Assembly (NCBI GenBank): GCA_900549825.1
Contig: URQB01000010.1
Span: 36,646 to 100,645 of the forward strand
DNA from: an uncultured Oscillospiraceae bacterium
GTDB taxonomy: Bacteria; Bacillota; Clostridia; Oscillospirales; Acutalibacteraceae
Direction of reading: 5' to 3'
Length of the DNA stretch: 64,000 bases
The translations under genes were made by a program, and so were the position numbers. The notes under the pieces are model-generated. The model searched no databases. It saw only the letters and a program-made list of their open reading frames with translations, and had not been told where the DNA came from. This document shows, piece after piece, positions 1 to 7,612 of this stretch (position 1 is the first letter of the stretch; the number at the start of each line of letters is the position of its first letter).

Positions 1-45
1 ATGGAGGAGCTGCTGGAGCTCGTTCGGCTGCAATACGGGGCTTAA
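1..45 (+). CDS. C-terminal tail of a GntR-family (YtrA-like) regulator, partial
   Basis: The window opens inside a reading frame whose last 14 residues (ending ELVRLQYGA) are followed by TAA. An acidic amphipathic helix like this is typical of the C-terminus of short YtrA-type GntR regulators, which commonly sit directly upstream of an ABC exporter ATPase and permease, as here. The ATG at base 1 is probably just an internal Met. The family call rests on the neighbours and on very little sequence. Confidence 0.4.
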   Translation: MEELLELVRLQYGA

Positions 46-86
46 TCGTCTGCATATTTTCCTCGCAGAAAGGAAGGGTTACATTG

Positions 87-947
87 ATGAATGACAGCAT
101 TCGGGTTTCAAACCTTTGCAAGGACTATGGTACTTTTCAGCTCAAGAATGTCAGCTTTACCCTGCCGCAGGGCTGCATCATGGGCCTCATCGGTGAAAAT
201 GGCGCGGGCAAAAGCACCACGCTGAAGCTGCTTCTGAACCTGATCCATAAGGATGGTGGAGAAATTTCGATCTTCGGCCTGGATCCGGTGAAGCAAGAGC
301 AGAAAATCAAGGAGCAGATCGGCGTCGTCTTTGACGAGAATTTTTTTCACGACGTCCTGCGCGCGAAGGATATTCCGTCTGTGATGCGCCCGGTTTATGC
401 CAATTGGGATGATCGGCTGTTCGATTCGCTCTGTACGCGGTTTCAACTGCCAGGCGGAAAGAAGATCAAGGAATATTCCCGCGGCATGAAGATGAAGCTG
501 TCCATAGCGGCCGCCATGGCGCACCACCCACGCCTTCTGCTGCTCGACGAAGCGACGAGCGGGCTCGACCCGGTTGTGCGCAATGAGATTCTCGATCTAT
601 TCCAGGAATTCATCCAGGATGAGCGCAATTCCATTTTGCTCTCCTCCCACATCACCAGCGATCTGGAGCGCGTAGCGGACTATATCACGTTTATCCATCA
701 GGGGCGGATCCTTGCGAGCGAATCGAAGGACGACCTTCTGCTTTCCCACCGGATTCTGCGCTGCGGGGCAGACCGCTTCGCCTTCCTCGACAAAAGCGGC
801 GTGATCGGTTCGCGCAAAAGCGGGGTAGGGGTGGAGGCCCTGGTAAAGCCGGATTCCGCGCAACCGCACGCCTATGATGGATGTGTGCTCGATCCGGCGA
901 CGCTGGAGGATATCATGCTGTTTTATGTAAAGGGGGATGCACAATGA
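87..947 (+). CDS. ABC transporter ATP-binding protein (YtrB/CcmA-like)
   Basis: ATPase subunit of an ABC-2 type exporter at the inner face of the membrane. Visible motifs: Walker A GENGAGKST near residues 36-44, signature YSRGMKMKLS near 130, Walker B LLLLDEAT near 150 followed by the D-loop SGLDP, and the H-loop SSHI. About 286 residues, normal for the family, with an extra C-terminal domain after residue 215. An AGGAAGGG site at 71-78 favours ATG 87; a TTG at 84 is in frame. The stop overlaps the next start (ATGA), so it is translationally coupled to the permease. Substrate unknown; the YtrA-like regulator upstream suggests an envelope-stress or antibiotic-response exporter. Confidence 0.93.
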   Translation: MNDSIRVSNLCKDYGTFQLKNVSFTLPQGCIMGLIGENGAGKSTTLKLLLNLIHKDGGEISIFGLDPVKQEQKIKEQIGVVFDENFFHDVLRAKDIPSVMRPVYANWDDRLFDSLCTRFQLPGGKKIKEYSRGMKMKLSIAAAMAHHPRLLLLDEATSGLDPVVRNEILDLFQEFIQDERNSILLSSHITSDLERVADYITFIHQGRILASESKDDLLLSHRILRCGADRFAFLDKSGVIGSRKSGVGVEALVKPDSAQPHAYDGCVLDPATLEDIMLFYVKGDAQ

Positions 948-1570
948 AAGGCTTATTGATCAAAGATTTTCTGCTGCTTCGATCTAATTTCAGGACGATT
1001 GGCCTCTTGCTCGTTCTGTTCTTTTTCTGTTCCCTACCGACAGGCCCCGCATTCTTCTCCGGCATCGTTCTAATTGAGGCTGTCATGCTAGCGGTGAGCA
1101 CTTTCTCCTATGACGATATGGCAAAATGGAATACGTATATGCTGTCTATGCCAGTTTCCAGAAAGACCGCCGTGCAGGAAAAATATGTGCTGTCCTTTCT
1201 GCTGAGCCTGATTGGGATCGTTTTGGCCACGGCTGCGGGCATTCTGGCAGGCGTTATTCAGGGAAACCTGGATATCAGGCTGATTCTGGGGACGGTCGGC
1301 GGCTGCCTGGTGGCGGCGTTCCTGTATGTTTCTGTTATGATCCCTCTGACCTATCGCTTCGGCGCTGAGAAGATGCGTGTGATGCTGATTTTGGTTTTCG
1401 TTGTACTGTTTGCAGTCGTATTTGGCGGATATACACTACTGAAAAATACGGCTCCGGGCGCTTTTGCTACGCTTGCGCGGCTTTGGCCGCTTTATCCGAT
1501 TTCGGCCATTGCAGCAGTGGCGGCATCCTATCCGATCTCGGTTCATATTTTTGAAAAAAAGGAACTCTAA
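944..1570 (+). CDS. ABC-2 type transporter permease (PF13346-like)
   Basis: Membrane partner of the preceding ATPase. About 208 residues with six hydrophobic segments (first near 18-32, last near 185-200) and no catalytic motif, matching the short ABC2_membrane_5 permeases found with YtrB-like ATPases. The ATG at 944 overlaps the upstream stop by 4 bases, which fixes the start better than any upstream candidate. The unit ends at a strong terminator. Cargo cannot be read from the sequence. Confidence 0.85.
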   Translation: MKGLLIKDFLLLRSNFRTIGLLLVLFFFCSLPTGPAFFSGIVLIEAVMLAVSTFSYDDMAKWNTYMLSMPVSRKTAVQEKYVLSFLLSLIGIVLATAAGILAGVIQGNLDIRLILGTVGGCLVAAFLYVSVMIPLTYRFGAEKMRVMLILVFVVLFAVVFGGYTLLKNTAPGAFATLARLWPLYPISAIAAVAASYPISVHIFEKKEL

Positions 1571-1581
1571 AAGAGATAAAC

Positions 1582-1618
1582 AAAATGGGCGCCGGTTTGC
1601 CGGCGCCCATTTTGCAAA
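1582..1618 (+). terminator. Rho-independent terminator after the ABC exporter
   Basis: A perfect 14-bp stem (AAAATGGGCGCCGG at 1582-1595 with its complement at 1600-1613) around a TTTG loop. The flanking A and T runs make it a plausible terminator. Confidence 0.88.
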
Positions 1619-1735
1619 ATGAGGGAAAAAAGGAGAGAAAAATGAAAAAGTAGAAAATATAGGAACCCTCTTGCGAGGGGATCTCAGGCTGTGAGCTCTC
1701 TTTCATTGAGCTTGACTATAGTATATCTGCAAAAT

Positions 1736-1768
1736 GTTACAATTTTGTGTTGTAAAATGAAAAATTGT
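1736..1768 (+). promoter_or_regulatory. Candidate operator, AT-rich inverted half-sites
   Basis: Arms ACAATTTT (1739-1746) and AAAATTGT (1761-1768) face each other in an AT-rich segment about 60 bp upstream of a good promoter. The 13-mer GTTACAATTTTGT (1736-1748) recurs exactly at 5670-5682 inside a perfect palindrome. A shared regulator is a guess. Confidence 0.35.
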
Positions 1769-1824
1769 GAAACAAGCAAATGACAAAAGTATGACCGAGC
1801 CGGAAAACGGGAAAATTGAATGTA

Positions 1825-1853
1825 TTGCATTCGGCGCGTCGAGGGATTATAAT
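1825..1853 (+). promoter_or_regulatory. Sigma-A type promoter of the DUF1858 gene
   Basis: TTGCAT (1825-1830), 17-bp spacer, TATAAT (1848-1853), about 30 bp upstream of the ATG at 1886. Confidence 0.8.
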
Positions 1854-1885
1854 AGGGACAGCTCATAAAGAAGGAGGAATGTCAA

Positions 1886-2092
1886 ATGGCTCAGATCGAT
1901 AAAAATATGACCGTCGGTGATATCCTGGATCTGGATCGTGAGACGGCCGTTTATTTTCTGAATATGGGCATGCATTGCCTTGGTTGCCCTGCCTCCCGCG
2001 GCGAAACCGTGGAGCAGGCCTGCATGGTGCATGGTGTGGATGCCGACGCGCTGGTCCAGGAGATCAATGCATACCTTGCCGGCAAGGAATAA
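1886..2092 (+). CDS. DUF1858 small redox-disulfide protein
   Basis: A 68-residue cytoplasmic protein matching the DUF1858 / hybrid-cluster-protein-associated redox disulfide family (TIGR03980). The family hallmark is visible: MTVGDIL at the N-terminus, then MHCLGCPAS with the CxxC pair near residues 31-34. These proteins are thought to act in thiol or iron-sulfur chemistry in anaerobes; the reaction is unknown. AAGGAGG at 1871-1877 with 8-nt spacing fixes the start. It has its own promoter and terminator, so it is monocistronic. No hybrid cluster protein lies nearby. Confidence 0.88.
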   Translation: MAQIDKNMTVGDILDLDRETAVYFLNMGMHCLGCPASRGETVEQACMVHGVDADALVQEINAYLAGKE

Positions 2093-2107
2093 GAAGCGCA
2101 GGCTCTG

Positions 2108-2138
2108 AACCGCTCGACATTTGCCGGGCGGTTTTTCC
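2108..2138 (+). terminator. Terminator after the DUF1858 gene
   Basis: Stem AACCGCTCG (2108-2116) / CGGGCGGTT (2125-2133) with one G-T pair, followed by a T run. Confidence 0.8.
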
Positions 2139-2214
2139 TTGCATCCTGGCATTTCCAGCATGTGGATTTATGAATCCATGTAGCTTTTTCGTATGGTCGA
2201 AGGAGGCATCGCCA

Positions 2215-2943
2215 ATGGATGGAATCCCCATTTCCCTATCCCTTTGCCCCCGCCTTCAGATGGCGGCAGATTTTGTGCGCGCGGGCGTATCGGTCGCCGA
2301 TATCGGGACGGATCACGCCTATCTGCCCGTATATCTGGTGCTGTCGGGGAAATGCCCCCGTGCGATCGCTGCAGATCTGCGCGAAATGCCGCTGGAAAAT
2401 GCGCGGCAGACCATCCGGCGGTATCATCTGGAGGATAAAATCACAGCCTGCCTGTCGGACGGCCTCGATGAAATTGATCCGTGCGGGGTACAGGATCTTG
2501 TTCTCACCGGGATGGGCGGAGAATTGATCGTCTCCCTCCTGGCGCGCACGCCGTGGCTGCGGGACGGGGAGAAACGGCTGATTCTCCAGCCGATGACGCA
2601 CGCGGAGGATGTACGCCGTTTTTTATATGAAAACGGGTTTGATATTTTAGAGGAAAACGCGGTTCAGGAGGATTCCCATTTATATATCGCCCTGTGCGCG
2701 CAATATACGGGAACGAATACGCCCTGTGCGCCCGGCCTGCCTTATCTGGGCCGGTTGCCGGAGTGCCGCAGGGAGGCGGCGCTGCTTTATCTGCAGAAGC
2801 AGGAGCGGCGCTTGCGCACCCGTGCACGGGCATTGCGCCAGGCGGGGCAGGCACCGCAGGAATGCGCCCGGCTGGAGGCGGCGGCCTCGGAGATGGGCGA
2901 AGTGATTCAAAAGATGGAGGATTCTGTTGCAGAAGTCCAGTAG
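2215..2943 (+). CDS. trmK: tRNA (adenine(22)-N1)-methyltransferase TrmK
   Basis: SAM-dependent enzyme that methylates A22 of certain tRNAs. The 242-residue protein begins with a Rossmann fold bearing VADIGTDHAYLP (about 27-38), then DLVLTGMGGELI near 100 and ILQPMTHAEDVR near 125, all typical of TrmK/YqfN. The C-terminal 60 residues are Arg/Ala/Gln-rich and coiled-coil-like, as in the family. AGGAGG at 2201-2206 sets the ATG at 2215; a longer frame reaching back to 1975 has no ribosome site. It is followed by the Nif3-like gene, the same pair as yqfN-yqfO in Bacillus. Confidence 0.92.
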   Translation: MDGIPISLSLCPRLQMAADFVRAGVSVADIGTDHAYLPVYLVLSGKCPRAIAADLREMPLENARQTIRRYHLEDKITACLSDGLDEIDPCGVQDLVLTGMGGELIVSLLARTPWLRDGEKRLILQPMTHAEDVRRFLYENGFDILEENAVQEDSHLYIALCAQYTGTNTPCAPGLPYLGRLPECRREAALLYLQKQERRLRTRARALRQAGQAPQECARLEAAASEMGEVIQKMEDSVAEVQ

Positions 2944-3005
2944 AAACAACACGTTGCAAGGATATATTTCGCAGCGCGCTCAGCGAAAGGAGCAGGATTG
3001 ACAGG

Positions 3006-3791
3006 ATGGTTTGTGTCAAGGATATTTATGATTTTCTCAATGAAATCGCTCCCTTCGACCGGCAGGAGAGCTGGGATAACAGCGGCCTGCTGGTTGGGGA
3101 TCCGGCGCAGCAGGTGGATACGGCAGCCGTTGCGCTCGATATTACGCCGGAAGCGGTCCATCGAGCTGAAAAGGAGGGTGCGCAGCTGTTTATCAGCCAC
3201 CATCCGGTGATCTTCCATGCGCAGAAGCAGTTCCCGGCGTGGGAGCCCGCCTATCTGCTCGCCCGCGCGGGCATGAGCGCGGTCTGTGCGCATACCTGCC
3301 TGGATGTGGCGCAGGGCGGCGTAAATGATGTGCTGGCAGAGAAGCTGGGCCTCTCCGCTGTGGAGCCGGTTCCCTCTCCGGAGGGCGCGCCCCTGCTGCG
3401 GATTGGCAGTGTGGAGCCTACGAATGCACCGGCGCTTGCTGACCTGGTCAGCCGCCGCCTGCACGCAGCAGTTCGAATGGCTGCGGCCGATGGAGGGCGA
3501 ACGATCACCCGCGTGGCGGTTTGCGGCGGGGCGGGCGCCGACTTGATGGCACAGGCGCAGGCGGCGGGCGCTGACGCCTATGTGACCGGCGATGCGAGCC
3601 ATCACGAATTTCTGGAAGCACGGCAGATCGGGCTGACGCTTCTTGCCGCAGGGCATTATGAAACGGAGAATCCGGTGGCCGATGTGCTGGCACAGAAATT
3701 GTCCGCCCGGTTTCCGGAAATCAGCGTGGTGCGCATCCCGCAGGAAAACCCGGTGACATGGGTTCAATTTGATGACAAGGAGTCATTGTAA
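3006..3791 (+). CDS. Nif3-like dinuclear metal centre protein (YqfO family)
   Basis: About 261 residues of the NIF3/YbgI/YqfO family, a conserved cytoplasmic protein with a two-metal site and unsettled function. Metal ligands are visible: SHHPVIF (His65, His66), AHTCLD (His96, Asp100) and a late GHYETE. At 261 residues it lacks the PII-like insertion of the longer YqfO type. The 3' end overlaps the start of rqcH by one base (TAATG). The start follows AAAGGAGC near 2988-2995. It probably belongs to one transcript with trmK and rqcH. Confidence 0.9.
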   Translation: MVCVKDIYDFLNEIAPFDRQESWDNSGLLVGDPAQQVDTAAVALDITPEAVHRAEKEGAQLFISHHPVIFHAQKQFPAWEPAYLLARAGMSAVCAHTCLDVAQGGVNDVLAEKLGLSAVEPVPSPEGAPLLRIGSVEPTNAPALADLVSRRLHAAVRMAAADGGRTITRVAVCGGAGADLMAQAQAAGADAYVTGDASHHEFLEARQIGLTLLAAGHYETENPVADVLAQKLSARFPEISVVRIPQENPVTWVQFDDKESL

Positions 3792-5548
3792 TGGCGCTTG
3801 ACGGTATTTTTCTGCATTTTTTAAAACTGGAAATCGAACGTGAGGCCCTCGGCGCGCGGGTGGAAAAAGTCAGCCAGCCCTCCAAGGAGGAGCTGGTGCT
3901 CTCGCTGCGCAGCCGGGCCGGTGCATATAAGCTGCTGCTCAGCGTGCGCTCCAACAGCCCGCGGCTGCATTTCACGAAATACGCGCCGGATAATCCGCAG
4001 ACGCCGCCGATGCTCTGCATGCTCCTGCGCAAGACGCTCGTCGGCGCGGTGCTCACCGGGCTGCGTCAGGTGGGGCTTGACCGCGTGCTCTTCCTCGATT
4101 TTGATGCGAGCAACGAGATCGGCGACCGGGTGCATCCAAGCCTGTGCATCGAGGTGATGGCGCGCCACAGCAATATTATCCTGATGGATGAACACGGCGT
4201 AGTCATGGATGCGGTGAAACGGATCGATGCAACGAAATCATCTGTCCGCGAGGTTTTGCCCGGCGTTCCCTATGAGCCGCCGCCCGCGCAGGAGAAGGTG
4301 AATCTTTTGCAGGAAGACGCAAAAGACGCATATGAGCGCATCCTGATGGAAGGGAATGCGCGCCTTTCCGCTGCGCTGCTGCGTTCCCTGCAGGGGGTGT
4401 CGCCCATCGTTTGCCGGGAGCTTGCATTCCGAGCGGCAGAGGAGGACCTGCCCGTTTCCTCACTGGGCCTTGCGCAGAAGCAGATGCTCCTGCAGGAGCT
4501 GGAGGCGCTGTGCGAGCGGCTGCGTGAAGGTCATGTGGAGCCGGAGATGGTGCTCGACCTGGAGGGCAAGCCCGTCGATTTTGCGTTTTTCCCCATCCGC
4601 CAGTACGCTTCCCTGATGCAGGTGCGCGCGTATCCGCAATTATCTGCTCTGCTCGATGATTTCTACACCGAGCGAGACCGCGCGGAGCGCACCAGGCAGC
4701 GGGCGCAGGATCTGTTCCGCCTGCTGACGAGCACCATGGAGCGCATTGCGCGCCGCCTCAACGCCCAGCGTGCGGAGCTTGCCGCCAGCGAGGACCGGGA
4801 AGAGCTGCGTATCCGCGCGGAGCTGATCAACGCCTACCAGTATGCGCTGGAGAAGGGCGCTCCGTTTTACGAAGTGGAAAATTATTACGACGGGAACCGG
4901 CTTCTGCGCATTCCGGCGGATCCGGCCCTGCCGCCCGCGCGCAACGCGCAGAAGTATTATAAAGAATACCGCAAGGCGCAGACGGCCCAGAAGGTGCTCA
5001 CCCAGCAGATCGCGGCGGGTGAGCAGGAGCTGCAGTATATCGAGAGCGTATTCGACGCGCTGAGCCGCTCCCAGTCGGAGCGCGAGCTCGCGGAGATCCG
5101 GGAGGAGCTGGCGGCGGGCGGATATCTGAAGAGCAGGCGCACCGCAAAGCAGAAGGCGCCCAAGGCGCTGCCACCCATGGAATTTCGCACGGACGATGGC
5201 TTTACCGTTCTGGTCGGGCGTAACAATGTGCAGAATGATAAGCTGTCACTGAAAACAGCCGCCAAGAACGACCTGTGGCTGCATACCAAGAATATTCCCG
5301 GCTCGCATGTCATTCTGGTGACCGGCGGGCAGGAGCCGGGGGAAGAAACCCTGATTCAGGCCGCCCAGCTTGCGGCCTGGTTCAGCCGGGCGCGGGAATC
5401 GTCCTCCGTCCCGGTGGATTATACGCCTGTGCGCATGCTACGCAAGCCGCAGGGCGCGCGGCCCGGCAAGGTGATTTATGATACCTACCGGACCATCAGC
5501 GTCCGCCCGTCCGGGGCGCTTGCACAGCGGCTGGCGGATAATAAATGA
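3791..5548 (+). CDS. rqcH: RqcH, ribosome quality control NFACT protein
   Basis: Bacterial Rqc2/NEMF homologue (formerly FbpA or fibronectin-binding). It binds stalled 50S-peptidyl-tRNA complexes and recruits tRNA-Ala to add C-terminal alanine tails. Its 585 residues show the NFACT-N domain at the start, including the Asp97-Arg98 pair needed for tailing in Bacillus, a coiled-coil region around 280-440, and an NFACT-R domain with NDLWLHTKNIPGSH near 490-505. No signal peptide, so a cytoplasmic role is preferred over fibronectin binding. The ATG overlaps the upstream stop. A terminator follows. Confidence 0.93.
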   Translation: MALDGIFLHFLKLEIEREALGARVEKVSQPSKEELVLSLRSRAGAYKLLLSVRSNSPRLHFTKYAPDNPQTPPMLCMLLRKTLVGAVLTGLRQVGLDRVLFLDFDASNEIGDRVHPSLCIEVMARHSNIILMDEHGVVMDAVKRIDATKSSVREVLPGVPYEPPPAQEKVNLLQEDAKDAYERILMEGNARLSAALLRSLQGVSPIVCRELAFRAAEEDLPVSSLGLAQKQMLLQELEALCERLREGHVEPEMVLDLEGKPVDFAFFPIRQYASLMQVRAYPQLSALLDDFYTERDRAERTRQRAQDLFRLLTSTMERIARRLNAQRAELAASEDREELRIRAELINAYQYALEKGAPFYEVENYYDGNRLLRIPADPALPPARNAQKYYKEYRKAQTAQKVLTQQIAAGEQELQYIESVFDALSRSQSERELAEIREELAAGGYLKSRRTAKQKAPKALPPMEFRTDDGFTVLVGRNNVQNDKLSLKTAAKNDLWLHTKNIPGSHVILVTGGQEPGEETLIQAAQLAAWFSRARESSSVPVDYTPVRMLRKPQGARPGKVIYDTYRTISVRPSGALAQRLADNK

Positions 5549-5577
5549 ACATTTGTAATGTATTGTAATTTTTTAAA

Positions 5578-5617
5578 GTCCGTTTTGTGTTTAAAAAGCA
5601 TGAAACGGGCCTTTTTT
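5578..5617 (+). terminator. Terminator after rqcH
   Basis: A 12-bp stem with wobble pairs (5578-5589 with 5599-5610) followed by CTTTTTT. Confidence 0.8.
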
Positions 5618-5649
5618 GTAAAAAAAGCATCCTTAAATTTGTCTATTAC

Positions 5650-5698
5650 TACAAAATTGTAACAAAAGGGTTACAATTTTGTAATCGTGTGCTATAAT
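5650..5698 (+). promoter_or_regulatory. Promoter with a perfect 14-bp palindromic operator
   Basis: TACAAAATTGTAAC (5650-5663) and its exact reverse complement (5670-5683) are separated by 6 bp. The right arm covers the -35 element TTACAA (5671-5676); the -10 TATAAT lies at 5693-5698 (16-bp spacer). The geometry indicates a repressor or activator site controlling the downstream hydrolase. No regulator gene is adjacent. Confidence 0.75.
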
Positions 5699-5800
5699 GA
5701 TATCAAAAGGTTCGGATGAGCGCATGGACGGTTCGAACCGGCCGGCTGTTCTGCATCTTTTCTCACTTTTGCCAAACAGAATTTTGAGGAGGCATTCCGG

Positions 5801-6769
5801 ATGGATATCATCACGAAGGACTATTCCTTCCCATCGGTTACCGGCCTTTCCGATATTTATGCTAAGAGCTGGGCTCCCGCGGATGAGCGGGCGGTGACCG
5901 CTGTTGTTCAGATTTTACACGGCATGGCGGAGCATATCGCGCGTTACGATGCATTTGCGTCCTATCTGTGCGGGCAGGGCTTTGCCGTTTTTGCAAACGA
6001 CCATATCGGGCACGGCAGGAGCGCGAAAAATGACGAGGAGCTGGGTTATTTCGGCGAGGAAGACGGCTGGAAGGCCTTTGCCCGCGATGCCAGGCAGGTG
6101 ACGGACCTTGCGCGCAAGGCGTATCCGGCCGTGCCGGTAATCGTGTTCGGGCACAGTATGGGCTCTTTTGTGGCTCGCTATTATACGGAGTTGTACGGCA
6201 ATGAGATCGACGGCGCGGTGTATTGCGGTACGAGCGGTGAAAATCCGGCGGCGGGGATTGCCGTCGGGCTTGCCTCGTTTATTGCAAAGCGCCGCGGCAG
6301 CCATTACCGCAGCGAATTCATCAACAGGCTCGCCTTCGGCAGCTATAATAAAAAATGCGGGACGCCGCGCACGGCTTTTGACTGGCTGACAAAAGAGGAG
6401 GCTATGGTGGATCGTTACATGCAGGATCCCTGGTGCGGCTTTCTGTTCACAGCGGTGGGGTACCGCGACCTGTTCAGCCTCCTCAGGCATGTGTCCGCGC
6501 CGAAATGGTATCAGAAGGTGCCGTATCCGCTGCCGATCCTGCTGACTTCCGGTGAGATGGATCCCGTGGGCGACTATGGGAAGGGTGTGCGGCAGGTTTA
6601 CCGGGATCTGAAAAAGACGGGGCACAGCGATGTGACGCTCAGGCTCTATCCGGATGACCGGCATGAAATCCTCAACGAGACCGACCGGGATGCCGTCTTT
6701 GCAGATATTGCGGCATGGGCGCGCCGGGTGGCGGAAGAGGCGCGTGGGAGTGCGCATAACGAGGTATGA
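5801..6769 (+). CDS. Alpha/beta hydrolase, monoacylglycerol lipase / lysophospholipase-like
   Basis: A 322-residue serine hydrolase of the Hydrolase_4 (serine aminopeptidase S33) family. Features: oxyanion-loop LHGMAEH (about 39-45), nucleophile elbow GHSMGS with Ser119, a lid region around 150-235, then SGEMDPVGD near 250 and a late His in DDRHEILNE. These resemble PldB and bacterial monoglyceride lipases. No signal peptide, so cytoplasmic. GAGGAGG near 5786-5792 precedes the ATG. It is controlled by the palindrome-bearing promoter; lipid turnover is likely, the exact substrate unknown. Confidence 0.87.
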   Translation: MDIITKDYSFPSVTGLSDIYAKSWAPADERAVTAVVQILHGMAEHIARYDAFASYLCGQGFAVFANDHIGHGRSAKNDEELGYFGEEDGWKAFARDARQVTDLARKAYPAVPVIVFGHSMGSFVARYYTELYGNEIDGAVYCGTSGENPAAGIAVGLASFIAKRRGSHYRSEFINRLAFGSYNKKCGTPRTAFDWLTKEEAMVDRYMQDPWCGFLFTAVGYRDLFSLLRHVSAPKWYQKVPYPLPILLTSGEMDPVGDYGKGVRQVYRDLKKTGHSDVTLRLYPDDRHEILNETDRDAVFADIAAWARRVAEEARGSAHNEV

Positions 6770-6864
6770 TAAAACACAGCTCAAAATATCAAATTGATTT
6801 TATAGAGCAGCCAGCCGTTCAGGCTGTTCTGTAAAAAGTGTTTATCAATAGGAGTGTGTGAATT

Positions 6865-7356
6865 TTGAAAACACTGTTGGTCTATTATTCCAATCAAAAA
6901 AGCATCCGTTCGCTTTGCGAGGATTCCGCACGGGAGGGGGAGGTAGACGTCTTGGAGCTGCGCGAGCGCTATGACCGCAGCGCGCTTTCCGCCGTCACAG
7001 TCGGTGCTTATCTGGCTGTGAGAGGCCTGGGCTCCAAAATTGATCCGATTGAGATCAATCTGAACGACTATGATACGATCATCTTGGCAACGCCCGTCTG
7101 GCACGGCAGCCCGGTGCCTGCGGTGAATGCCTTTTTGCATAAGGCGAACCTGCGCGGCAGGGCGGTTTCCGGCCTGCTTTTATACGATGGCAGGCATGCC
7201 GCGAAGGCCATGAAAACGCTCCGGGAGCGCGTCCGTCTTGCGGGCGGCGTTTGCCGCGATGTCGTATGTGTATCAGCCAAAGAGCTGCGCGAGAAGAACT
7301 GTGACGTGTTTTCGTTTGCAAAGGCGCAGACAGGTCTTGCCCCGGTTCTCTCCTAG
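6865..7356 (+). CDS. Flavodoxin-like protein
   Basis: A 163-residue flavodoxin-fold protein. The N-terminus (LLVYYSNQKS) is a degenerate phosphate loop; the canonical flavodoxin loop would be rich in Thr/Ser and Gly, so FMN binding is uncertain. IILATPVWHGSPVPAV near 72-87 is the usual flavin-edge loop of the Flavodoxin_4 group. Translation probably starts at TTG 6865 behind ATAGGAGTG (6848-6856). It sits 95 bases after the hydrolase and ends at a terminator. An electron-transfer or quinone-reductase role is inferred. Confidence 0.7.
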   Translation: MKTLLVYYSNQKSIRSLCEDSAREGEVDVLELRERYDRSALSAVTVGAYLAVRGLGSKIDPIEINLNDYDTIILATPVWHGSPVPAVNAFLHKANLRGRAVSGLLLYDGRHAAKAMKTLRERVRLAGGVCRDVVCVSAKELREKNCDVFSFAKAQTGLAPVLS

Positions 7357-7380
7357 CCCCCCAGCGCGCAGTGAAAGTGA

Positions 7381-7418
7381 ACCACCGGTTTTCTTCGGAA
7401 GGCCGGTGGTTTATTTTT
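7381..7418 (+). terminator. Terminator after the flavodoxin-like gene
   Basis: ACCACCGG (7381-7388) pairs with CCGGTGGT (7403-7410), followed by TTATTTTTAT. Confidence 0.8.
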
Positions 7419-7519
7419 ATATGATAAAATAGTGCCTGTGTGATTGGAGCGCGGGGATATGTGGTATAATAACCCATACAGTACAAATGCAGAGATGGGT
7501 CTTTTCGAACAGTAGCCGT

Positions 7520-7575
7520 TTGACTTTTTCCTGAAAATGGAGTAAAATGATTTTTGTTAGAACAGACTAACAAAA
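7520..7575 (+). promoter_or_regulatory. Promoter and operator-like palindrome of the flavodiiron gene
   Basis: TTGACT (7520-7525), 17-bp spacer, TAAAAT (7543-7548). Immediately downstream, where transcription should start, is a perfect 9-bp inverted repeat TTTTGTTAG (7552-7560) / CTAACAAAA (7567-7575) with a 6-bp centre, a good size for a TetR/MarR-type dimer. A second extended -10 (TGGTATAAT, 7462-7470) lies further upstream. Confidence 0.7.
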
Positions 7576-7612
7576 TACACAGAGACGATGCTGGATTTGG
7601 AGGCAAATTAGT

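Noticed and set aside
1975..2214. 80-codon upstream extension of trmK
   Set aside because: It overlaps the DUF1858 gene and its terminator and has no ribosome site; AGGAGG fixes the start at 2215.
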